61,660 nt of DNA from Bacillota bacterium (GTDB taxonomy: Bacteria > Bacillota > UBA994), in contig JAGXTJ010000006.1 in the NCBI GenBank assembly GCA_018333655.1, forward strand, positions 1-61,660, written 5' to 3'. The stretch's first letter is position 1, and the number at the start of each line of letters is the position of its first letter. The notes under the pieces were generated by a model. That model saw only the letters and a program-made list of their open reading frames with translations. It was not told the origin of the DNA and searched no databases. This document shows, one piece after another, positions 16,851-25,160 of this stretch. The translations under genes were made by a program, and so were the position numbers.

Positions 16851-17031
16851 TTGTTTACACCTCCCTTCCCTTGTTGTAAGTCGGCCGACTCACTGACTAG
16901 ATTGTACGAGGTAAAGATCTACTTGCCGAAGGTGGAGTTTGACCAAACTAGGGCGTAAACTAACGCGAAAAGGCCTAGAAACCCTAATTCTTGCCGCCAT
17001 AAACGACAAAGTACCACCTCAACAGAATAAA

Positions 17032-17055
17032 AAAGGGAGCCGCTTGGCTCCCTTT
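17032..17055 (-). terminator. Terminator after the spore-protein gene
   Basis: AAAGGGAGCC and GGCTCCCTTT form a perfect 10-bp stem with a 4-base loop, followed on the minus strand by a T-rich run. It lies 9 bp after the spore-protein stop. Confidence 0.92.
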
Positions 17056-17064
17056 AAAAGTAAA

Positions 17065-17298
17065 CTAGTACGTTCCCTGCTGCTTCACTAAAGCCCGTTC
17101 CGCCATTTCAATCATTCTGCGCACCATGTGACCGCCGACCGCGCCGCAGTCGCGAGAGGGAATGTGTCCCCAGTAGTCTTCGCTACCCTGGTAAACCGGG
17201 ATCCCTAGTTCTGCCGCGATTTCATACTTCATATTGTCGAGGGCCTTATGGGCTTCTGGCACTACTTTCTTACCGATTTGTGCGCTGCCTTTTGCCAC
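17065..17298 (-). CDS. Alpha/beta-type small acid-soluble spore protein
   Basis: The 77-residue protein carries both family signatures: KYEIAAELGIPV, the site cut by the germination protease GPR, and GAVGGHMVRRMIEMAERAL. These proteins coat and protect DNA in the spore core. The start is GTG 17298, preceded by AAAGGAGATGATG. Expression is expected from SigG, but I could not find a convincing SigG promoter. The gene is monocistronic with its own terminator. It shows that the host forms endospores or descends from one that does. Confidence 0.95.
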   Translation of the reverse strand: MAKGSAQIGKKVVPEAHKALDNMKYEIAAELGIPVYQGSEDYWGHIPSRDCGAVGGHMVRRMIEMAERALVKQQGTY

Positions 17299-17395
17299 GT
17301 GACATCATCTCCTTTCAACTATAGAGTTCCCTCTTTAGCGTGAAGTGATGATGCTAAAAATATTGGTGCTCTTCTATTATTAGTAATTACAGATT

Positions 17396-18739
17396 CTACC
17401 TTGTGGCTTTAAGGGTGCTAATTCCTAGCGCGCATTCAATCCGTTTTTTTTGCAAGACGCAGGCTAAGGCGTCGGGCTTGAGGAAGTTGCCATGAGCATA
17501 GAAGGCAGAAGCATGGCAACCGCCACTGCAGTAGAGTTTAGCCCAGCACGCCAGGCAGTCTGGTTTACGGTAAACATTCACTTGCGCGAGTTCACGCGGC
17601 AAGTCTAGGTTTACCAAGCCCTCAAACACTGTTCCCAATTTAAATGGCTCGTTCCCCACAAATTGATGGCAGGGGTAAATATCACCATCTGGTGTTATTG
17701 CCACATAATCCCACCCGGCACCACAACCTATAATGCGTTTGCCGAAGCACGGCCCGTTATAGGTTGCCACATTGAAATGAAAAAAATTAAAGGGGTCCCC
17801 GTTTTCTTGTTTCTCTAGGTAAAAATCTGTCAAACGATCGTATTCCCGACATAGAGCCTCCTCGTGTTCCCTAGTTAAGGCGAACGATTCACCTGCTCCG
17901 CCCACTACCGGCTCAAGTGAAATCTCCCGCAACCCTAGCTCATAGAGATGCTCTACGTCCCTGGCAAAATCGAGATTGTGAGCGGTATAGGTACCGCGCA
18001 CAAAGTAATTTTTTCCACCACGACTAGCGACGAATTTAAGGATAGCCTCGCTTACTGACGCGTAACTACCGACATCGTCGGCAAAAGGGCGCAAGAAATC
18101 GTTAACTGCGGCCCGCCCGTCTAGGCTCAGCACCACAGACATTTGGTTTTCATTGAGAAAACTTGTTTCCTCCTCCCCGAGCAAGGTGCCGTTCGTCGTC
18201 AGGGTGAAACGGAGAATTTTGTTTTCTTTCTCTGCCTCTTTGCGGCCATAAGCAACTATCTCTTTGACGACAGCAAAGTTTAGCAGTGGTTCACCACCAA
18301 AAAAATCGACCTCGAGATGTTTGCGGCTACCAGACGAACGCAAAAGAAAGTCTATGGCCGCCTTGCCTGTTTCTACATCCATCAAAGTGCGTCCACCGCC
18401 AAAGTTGCCGGTAGCGGCAAAGCAGTACTTACAGCGCAAATTGCAGTCGTGGGCGACATGCAGGCACAAGGCTTTGACCTGCGGGCTGTCCTCGGCGAAC
18501 TCTGGTTCTTGCGGCAGGGCGACATTTAAAAGCCCTTCATCACAAAGGGCTTTCACTTCTTCAAGAGCTACGTCAATGTCAGCGGGAGAAAAACGAGCGC
18601 TGAGTTTCTGCCTTACTTCACTTGGCGAAGCTTGGCCGTAACTTTTAATAACCTCTCCTGCTAGCTCGTCTACGGCAAACAGGGAGCCGGTGATGGGGTC
18701 TAAAACTAAAGTCGTGCCGCGAAAAGTAAATACGTGCAC
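17396..18739 (-). CDS. scfB: SCIFF peptide radical SAM maturase (thioether-forming)
   Basis: The 447-residue radical SAM enzyme has the cluster motif C-x3-C-x2-C (CNLRCKYC), an N-terminal peptide-recognition (RRE-like) domain (about 1-80) and a C-terminal SPASM domain with Cys-rich motifs (CGAGWDYVAITPDGDIYPCHQF and CLACWAKLYCSGGCH). It installs Cys-to-Thr thioether crosslinks in the SCIFF precursor encoded just upstream. I choose GTG 18739, which gives the family's usual opening (HVFTFRGTTLVLDPITG) and lies one base after the scfA stop, suggesting coupling. A TTG at 18772 would overlap scfA. Confidence 0.95.
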   Translation of the reverse strand: MHVFTFRGTTLVLDPITGSLFAVDELAGEVIKSYGQASPSEVRQKLSARFSPADIDVALEEVKALCDEGLLNVALPQEPEFAEDSPQVKALCLHVAHDCNLRCKYCFAATGNFGGGRTLMDVETGKAAIDFLLRSSGSRKHLEVDFFGGEPLLNFAVVKEIVAYGRKEAEKENKILRFTLTTNGTLLGEEETSFLNENQMSVVLSLDGRAAVNDFLRPFADDVGSYASVSEAILKFVASRGGKNYFVRGTYTAHNLDFARDVEHLYELGLREISLEPVVGGAGESFALTREHEEALCREYDRLTDFYLEKQENGDPFNFFHFNVATYNGPCFGKRIIGCGAGWDYVAITPDGDIYPCHQFVGNEPFKLGTVFEGLVNLDLPRELAQVNVYRKPDCLACWAKLYCSGGCHASAFYAHGNFLKPDALACVLQKKRIECALGISTLKATR

Positions 18740-18740
18740 G

Positions 18741-18887
18741 CTAGTTCTTGTTTTGGCAGACCTGATTGCCAACGGTGCAAGAAGTCTTGCAGGCAGATTG
18801 ACATGAAGTTTGGCATTCCCTGCAGGCGGTGTTTTTTTCGGTAGCTATGATGCTGCCTTTTACTAGGGTCTTGATGTGTTTATTCAT
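18741..18887 (-). CDS. scfA: SCIFF ribosomally made peptide precursor
   Basis: A 48-residue peptide starting MNKHIKTLVKGSIIATEKN with exactly six cysteines (22, 25, 29, 33, 37, 44) in its C-terminal half. This is the 'six cysteines in forty-five' signature. The leader motif and Thr/Ser between the cysteines are the thioether acceptors and context expected by the maturase encoded next. The ATG has GGGGGG 8 bases upstream. SCIFF is nearly universal in Clostridia, and its biological role is still unresolved. Confidence 0.95.
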   Translation of the reverse strand: MNKHIKTLVKGSIIATEKNTACRECQTSCQSACKTSCTVGNQVCQNKN

Positions 18888-18952
18888 TGCAAAAGCCCCC
18901 CTTTAGATATCCGACTCATTCTACCACGATAATAGGTGCGGGGGAAGACGCC

Positions 18953-18981
18953 TTGCGTAATGGCTTGGGAGGTGCTATCAT
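18953..18981 (+). promoter_or_regulatory. Sigma-A-type promoter of the DUF6504-dnaE unit
   Basis: TTGCGT (18953-18958) and TATCAT (18976-18981) are 17 bp apart on the plus strand, 37 bp before the DUF6504 start. No LexA-like box was recognised around it. Confidence 0.65.
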
Positions 18982-19017
18982 AAATTTAAATACGAACACT
19001 TGTTTGGGGGAAATGCT

Positions 19018-19275
19018 GTGTCCAAGCGATATAACGAGCCAATTCGTGTCTTTGGCAAGGAGGCGCGTCTAGAGGCCTTTGTGTGGCGACAGAAACTTTA
19101 TCGCGTCGAACAAGTCCTACAATCTTGGAACATGAGCAGCGGGTTATGGCATAAAAACGCCAAAGATCGCCAGTTTTCCCTTGTAGCGGCTAGCCACAAC
19201 CATGCTCGAGGGGTCTTCGAATTGTATTTTGAGTGTCTAGAGAAGCAATGGTTTCTCTTTAAGGTCGTTGATTAA
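19018..19275 (+). CDS. DUF6504 family protein
   Basis: An 85-residue protein beginning (M)SKRYNEPIRVF and containing FVWRQKLYRVEQVLQSW, then SLVAASHNHARGVFELYFE and KQWFLFKVVD. I recognise this as the DUF6504 pattern, often found beside polymerase genes. It looks like a compact, strand-rich fold. GTG 19018 follows GGGGG by about 7 bases. One base separates its stop from the dnaE start, so the two are almost certainly co-translated. A role as accessory factor for the polymerase is inferred only from position. Confidence 0.75.
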   Translation: MSKRYNEPIRVFGKEARLEAFVWRQKLYRVEQVLQSWNMSSGLWHKNAKDRQFSLVAASHNHARGVFELYFECLEKQWFLFKVVD

Positions 19276-19276
19276 T

Positions 19277-22200
19277 ATGTTTGTGCATCTGCATGTTCAC
19301 TCGCATTTTAGTTTTAAAGACGCGACCCCTTCCCCGCTACGACTAGCGCAAAGAGCCAAAGAGCTCGGAATGTCGGCTCTAGCGCTCACCGACCACAACA
19401 CACTAGCCGGTGCTATTCGTTTCTACCAGGCTTGCCGGCGCCATGATGTTAAACCCATCATTGGGTGCGAAATCACCCTCGACACAGGACACCACCTTGT
19501 TTTACTGGCGATGAATATCAAAGGCTACGGCAACCTTTGCCGCCTTGTGACAGCCATGCACCTCTCAAACCCTAGCAAGAAGACGGAAGCCTCCCTCGCC
19601 ATGGTTGAAAAACACAGTATGGATCTAATTTGCCTGACCGCCTGCTCGCAGCGGCAAGTAATTACCCGTGCCTGCCTGATTAATCTCAAAGAAATTTTCG
19701 CTGACCGACTCTACGTGGAGCTAGAGAACCCCCTCACACAGGATAGCCCTCGCGTCCTGCGCCAGCTTGTTCATCTCGCAGAGGAACTAGAGTTGCCGTT
19801 AGTAGCCACCAATAATGTGCACTTTCTTTCTCCCCCTGATCACCGTTGTCGCGATATTTTAGCGGCCATGGGCGAGAACGTTACCGCTCTGCATCTAGGG
19901 TCGACGCGACATCCCAATAGCGAACGCTATTTTAAGAGTGCCACCGAAATGGATTCTCTATTTAAGGAATACCCCGAGGCTGTAAAAAACTGCAGCCAAG
20001 TAGCCGCACGCTGCAACTTAGAGCTCCCGCTAGGGACGTATCGCTTTCCTTACTTCCCTTTACCAGCAGATAAAAGCGATGCCTTTTTGTATTTGCAAGA
20101 GCTCTGCCTAGATGGTCTAGGGCAGCTCTACCCTAAAGACCTTGCGCCGCTCTCCCGTCTCGATTACGAGCTCAGCGTTATTCGCGAGCTAGGTTTTGTG
20201 GAGTACTTTCTCGTGGTGTGGGACATTGTCAATTTCGCCCGCAGCGAAAAAATACGCTGCTCTGGCCGGGGTTCGGCGGGAGATTCGCTGGTTGCCTATG
20301 TACTCGGCATAACCGCGGCAGACCCAGTCGACAACAACCTTATCTTTGAAAGGTTTTTAAACCCTGAGCGCCGCGGCATGCCCGATATTGACCTAGACTT
20401 CGATTCGGCGCGGCGCGACGAAGTGCTCGCCTATGTCTACCACCGTTACAGCGAAAGCAAAGTGGCCATGGTGGGCACAGTCAACACCTATAGTTCGCGC
20501 AGTGCTCTGCGTGAGGTCGCTAAGGCCCTCTCCTTTTCTAGCTCTGAGATTAGCCATCTCGCCGCCTTTATGCCCCGCACCGCGGCCAGTAACATGGAGG
20601 CGGCTATAGAGAAGTTGCCAGAGCTATCCTCCTTTCCTAAGGGGCCACGCTATGATGATCTACTCGCGATTTGTGCCGAACTGGAGGGAGTACCGCGCCA
20701 TTTAAGCGTGCACTTAGGGGGCGTGGTAATTAGCCGCGAACCTCTTACCGACCTAGTACCCCTAGAATGGAGCGCTAAGGGCATTATTGTCACTCAATAC
20801 GACAAGGATGACATCGAGGCCCTCGGCCTTGTTAAGATGGACCTCTTGGGATTAAGAGTGCTTTCGGCTATACAGTATGCCGTGGACTCTCTCGCTCGGG
20901 CTGAAGTTCATATCAGCACCAGTGAAATTCCTTTAGACGACCCAAAGACCTTCGCCCTACTGCAGTCGACCCACACTGTGGGTGTTTTTCAATTAGAGAG
21001 CCCTGGCATGCGCGAGCTCCTAGGGCGACTACAGCCAACTACTTTTAGTGATGTCGTGGCCAATATCGCCCTTTTCCGCCCTGGCCCCATGCAGGCCGAT
21101 ATGATTTCACCCTTTATAGCTCGGCGCCATGGGGAAGAGGAAGTAAGCTACAGCCACGAAAGCTTGCGCCCCATCTTGGGCGAAACTTACGGGGTCATTG
21201 TCTATCAGGAGCAAGTGCTACAAGTCGCGGCAGCACTAGCCGGCTTTAGCCTCGGTCAGGGCGACCTTTTGCGTCGTGCCATGACTAAGAACTGCTCGCC
21301 AGAAGAGCTAGAGACTATTCAGACGGCCTTTTTGGCGGGATGCCGCGAACGCCACGTTGCCAACGAGGTTGCGGAGACGGTGTTTAAGCAGCTGGCGGCC
21401 TTTGCCGCATATGGCTTTAATAAGGGACATGCCGCGAATTTCGGCCTGGTCGCCTACCAGACTGCCTATCTTAAAGCGCACTACCCCGCCCATTTTCTCG
21501 CTGGGGTGCTCAATAACCAACCGATGGGTTTCTACCCGTCGCGCGTTGTCCTAAATGAAGCGCGCCTTTCTGGCATTGCTATTTTGCCTCTCGATCTTGG
21601 CCATAGCAAGTATGACTTTACCGTAGAAGGTAGTGCCCTACGTGTCGGCCTGATGTGCATCCCCTCTTTTACAGCGGCCCACTACGCCCTGCTCGAGGAC
21701 AACCGCACCGCACAAGAACTGCAAAGCTTGTCAGATGCCTTAAGACGCCTCCCCTTCCCAGAGCAGCTATGGCAAAGCCTGCTTCAGGCCGGAGCACTAG
21801 ACTGTTTTGGCGCGCGCAGTAGCTTGGCGAACACCATCTTGCACTCTTTCGCTACCACAAAGAAAGCTACCCGCGGCCAATTTTCTCTCTGGATTGAAGA
21901 GGAGGCCAGCGACTATGGCTCGGCTCCCCCGAGCCTCAAAGAGCGTTTGCGGGGAGAGCTAGCTATTACCGGTCTGACCTACACCATGCATCCCTTGCGC
22001 CTCTATGAGGATTACTACCGCAAACTAAATATAACCTACAGTGCGGATCTGCTAAAACAAACGCATGGCGCACGCCTCAAGGTGGCCGGCTTTATCGTGG
22101 CAAGGCAAACACCCCCTACTCGGAGTAAGCAGCGGGTGATATTTCTCACCATTGAAGACCCCACTGGCCTGATTGATGTCGCCGTGTTTTCCCATGCCCA

Positions 22201-22357
22201 GCAAAAATACGCCGCCTGCGCTTTAGAGGCGACCCTGCTCTACATCGAAGGCACCGTGCGGCGTACAGGCAGACGTAGTGTTAGCATCAACGCCGAAAAA
22301 GTCTTGGATTTAAGGAGTGTCGTTACCTGCGATGGCGCAAAGACTCCCTTGCCTTAG
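19277..22357 (+). CDS. dnaE: DNA polymerase III alpha subunit, short DnaE
   Basis: The 1,026-residue protein synthesises DNA in a PHP-type C-family polymerase. It has an N-terminal PHP domain (HLHVHSHFSF, LTDHNTLAG), the palm motif GSAGDS and the catalytic PDIDLDFD (about 369-376), a third-Asp region near VKMDLLGL, a helix-hairpin-helix region and a C-terminal OB fold (LKVAGFIVARQ, IEDPTGLIDVAVF). The length is shorter than E. coli DnaE and in the range of DnaE3 or error-prone DnaE2/ImuC forms; which one cannot be settled here. It lies one base after a DUF6504 gene. ATG 19277 is chosen over a TTG at 19268. Confidence 0.95.
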   Translation: MFVHLHVHSHFSFKDATPSPLRLAQRAKELGMSALALTDHNTLAGAIRFYQACRRHDVKPIIGCEITLDTGHHLVLLAMNIKGYGNLCRLVTAMHLSNPSKKTEASLAMVEKHSMDLICLTACSQRQVITRACLINLKEIFADRLYVELENPLTQDSPRVLRQLVHLAEELELPLVATNNVHFLSPPDHRCRDILAAMGENVTALHLGSTRHPNSERYFKSATEMDSLFKEYPEAVKNCSQVAARCNLELPLGTYRFPYFPLPADKSDAFLYLQELCLDGLGQLYPKDLAPLSRLDYELSVIRELGFVEYFLVVWDIVNFARSEKIRCSGRGSAGDSLVAYVLGITAADPVDNNLIFERFLNPERRGMPDIDLDFDSARRDEVLAYVYHRYSESKVAMVGTVNTYSSRSALREVAKALSFSSSEISHLAAFMPRTAASNMEAAIEKLPELSSFPKGPRYDDLLAICAELEGVPRHLSVHLGGVVISREPLTDLVPLEWSAKGIIVTQYDKDDIEALGLVKMDLLGLRVLSAIQYAVDSLARAEVHISTSEIPLDDPKTFALLQSTHTVGVFQLESPGMRELLGRLQPTTFSDVVANIALFRPGPMQADMISPFIARRHGEEEVSYSHESLRPILGETYGVIVYQEQVLQVAAALAGFSLGQGDLLRRAMTKNCSPEELETIQTAFLAGCRERHVANEVAETVFKQLAAFAAYGFNKGHAANFGLVAYQTAYLKAHYPAHFLAGVLNNQPMGFYPSRVVLNEARLSGIAILPLDLGHSKYDFTVEGSALRVGLMCIPSFTAAHYALLEDNRTAQELQSLSDALRRLPFPEQLWQSLLQAGALDCFGARSSLANTILHSFATTKKATRGQFSLWIEEEASDYGSAPPSLKERLRGELAITGLTYTMHPLRLYEDYYRKLNITYSADLLKQTHGARLKVAGFIVARQTPPTRSKQRVIFLTIEDPTGLIDVAVFSHAQQKYAACALEATLLYIEGTVRRTGRRSVSINAEKVLDLRSVVTCDGAKTPLP

Positions 22358-22760
22358 GCGCGAGAAGACCACCCACTCCTCCACAGACCACGGCACCGCC
22401 AACGCGCCACAACACTTCTCTGGCTACGGGCTCCGCCAAGACCATAGCGCCAAACGCCAACACCAGCACACTGTACATTAACCCCACTAAACTGCCGTAC
22501 AAAAGGGCACTGCGCCCGCTCTTACGCGCTGCATAACCGCCGCCCCACAGCACACTAGAGACCCCAGCAAGAGTGGCAACCAGCGACATATAGTGCTCGG
22601 GCAGGGCGGTATAGGCGAAGAGAATACTGACGACACCAAAAAGAACAACCGAGAGAAGAATCGCTGCGCCCGTGCCTTTGAGGATAGGCATTACCTGAAA
22701 TGCTGTTTTTGCTGCCTCCGCCCCTCGCACAGCTCTACGCCCTGGCATTACTCGCGCCAT
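22323..22760 (-). CDS. TIGR04086 family membrane protein (YrzE-like)
   Basis: A 145-residue protein with a basic N-terminus and four predicted helices. The Gly-rich segments (VLWGGGYAARKSGRSALLYGSLVGLMY, then VVCGGVGGLLAPK) match the TIGR04086 family seen in Bacillota near tgt/yajC. Function unknown. ATG 22760 follows GGGGGGC. It overlaps the 3' end of the convergent dnaE gene by 35 bp. It lies upstream of tgt in the same direction, with a repeat region between. Confidence 0.8.
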   Translation of the reverse strand: MARVMPGRRAVRGAEAAKTAFQVMPILKGTGAAILLSVVLFGVVSILFAYTALPEHYMSLVATLAGVSSVLWGGGYAARKSGRSALLYGSLVGLMYSVLVLAFGAMVLAEPVAREVLWRVGGAVVCGGVGGLLAPKARESLRHRR

Positions 22761-22820
22761 AACAAAGCCCCCCATCTGTCTTTTGTAAAGACTATTAGCT
22801 GGGGGACCACCGTATAACTA

Positions 22821-22874
22821 GAAGTTAGAAGTTAGAGGTTGGAGGTTGGACGGTTAGAAGTTAGAGGTTGGACG
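22821..22874. repeat. Heptanucleotide repeats (GARGTTR)
   Basis: Units of 7 bp: GAAGTTA, GAAGTTA, GAGGTTG, GAGGTTG, then GACG; after GTTA the block repeats as GAAGTTA, GAGGTTG, GACG. It resembles the longer heptad array at 1-161 in unit length and purine-rich start (GARG). Non-coding, downstream of nothing transcribed toward it except possibly TIGR04086 leader sequence. Confidence 0.85.
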
Positions 22875-22886
22875 AAAGGATCCACG

Positions 22887-22904
22887 CCTCTGTGATCTCT
22901 GTGG
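22887..22904. repeat. CACAGAG direct repeat motif
   Basis: Read on the minus strand, this is CCACAGAG-AT-CACAGAGG, a direct repeat of CACAGAG. Closely similar CCACAGAG...CACAGAG strings recur between genes in many bacteria. It lies next to the heptad block and before the tgt stop. Only one copy is in the window, so its status as a dispersed repeat is from memory. Confidence 0.5.
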
Positions 22905-22952
22905 TTGAAAACGTTTCCCCAAACCCTCTTTGCACTAGTGCCGAAACAATTT

Positions 22953-24080
<1,128 letters not shown>

Positions 24081-24086
24081 TCACTC

Positions 24087-25115
24087 CTAAATTATCAACA
24101 TAGCATCGCCAAAAGAAAAAAATCGGTAGCGTTCGCGAATCGCCGCGTGGTAGGCCTCTAGCACATTCTCTCGCCCGGCTAATGCCGCCACCAACATGAT
24201 GAGTGTGGATTTCGGCAAGTGAAAATTAGTAATTAGCCCGTCGACAATTTTGAACTTAAAGCCCGGGTAAATGAAAATATCCGTCCACCCCGAACTCGCC
24301 ACCACTAGGCCATCTTCCGTGCCAATGGATTCTAGCGTGCGCATAGGGGTTGTGCCAACGCACACTACCCTGCCCCCGCCTTGCTTGGTCTGTGTAATGA
24401 CCTCTGCGGTCTCTGCCGAGACTTCAAAATACTCGCTGTGCATCTTGTGGTCGGCAATGTCGTCCACTTGCACAGGGCGAAAAGTACCCAGGCCAATATG
24501 CAGGGTAAGAAAGACTACCTTAACCCCCCTAGCGCGAACTTCGTCGAGTAGCTCCGCGGTGAAGTGTAGGCCTGCCGTCGGAGCAGCAGCCGAACCTAAG
24601 TGTCGCGAATAGACGGTCTGATACCTCTCCCTATCGAGCAGTTGCTCTTTAATGTAGGGAGGTAAGGGCATCTGCCCAAGTTTATCGAGCATGGCATAAA
24701 AATCCCCGTCAACAGTAAAACGCACTGACTTGCCACCTGCTGCGGTGTCATCTAGGATTTCTGCCGTCAATTCTCCAGCGCCAAATTGCACCACTGTACC
24801 TTTTGACAACCGCTTTCCAGGACGAGCGAGCACCTCCCATTCGAGATGATGCGCCAGTGGTTTAAGCAGGACAAACTCTACCGCCGCCCCACCCCCTACC
24901 TTACGCCCCAAGAGCCGTGCCGGAAGCACCCTCGTATCATTGAGCACGAGGCAGTCGCCGGGGTTTAAAATTTCTAAAACATCAGGAAAACGGCGGTGCT
25001 CAACGGCACCGCTGTTCTTATGGAGCACGAGCAAACGCGAAGCCGTTCGTTCTGCTAAGGGGTGCTGCGCGATTAGTTCCTCGGGTAGTTCAAAATCGTA
25101 ATCAGATACTCGCAA
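24087..25115 (-). CDS. queA: S-adenosylmethionine:tRNA ribosyltransferase-isomerase
   Basis: The 342-residue enzyme transfers the ribosyl part of SAM to preQ1-tRNA to form epoxyqueuosine. It opens [18 protein letters not shown] and contains [21 protein letters not shown] and [15 protein letters not shown], all family hallmarks. The start is TTG 25115: GGAGG lies 6 bases upstream, and this gives the usual N-terminus. The ATG at 25136 would place the ribosome binding site inside the gene. Confidence 0.97.
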   Translation of the reverse strand: MRVSDYDFELPEELIAQHPLAERTASRLLVLHKNSGAVEHRRFPDVLEILNPGDCLVLNDTRVLPARLLGRKVGGGAAVEFVLLKPLAHHLEWEVLARPGKRLSKGTVVQFGAGELTAEILDDTAAGGKSVRFTVDGDFYAMLDKLGQMPLPPYIKEQLLDRERYQTVYSRHLGSAAAPTAGLHFTAELLDEVRARGVKVVFLTLHIGLGTFRPVQVDDIADHKMHSEYFEVSAETAEVITQTKQGGGRVVCVGTTPMRTLESIGTEDGLVVASSGWTDIFIYPGFKFKIVDGLITNFHLPKSTLIMLVAALAGRENVLEAYHAAIRERYRFFSFGDAMLII

Positions 25116-25160
25116 ATTACCGCCTCCATACTGCATGGTCGCGCCACTTCGGCAAAAAAA

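Noticed and set aside
16919-17017. Possible 32-residue membrane micro-protein on the minus strand
   Set aside because: GTG-initiated frame with a plausible hydrophobic helix but no ribosome binding site and it lies after the SASP terminator. Not enough support.
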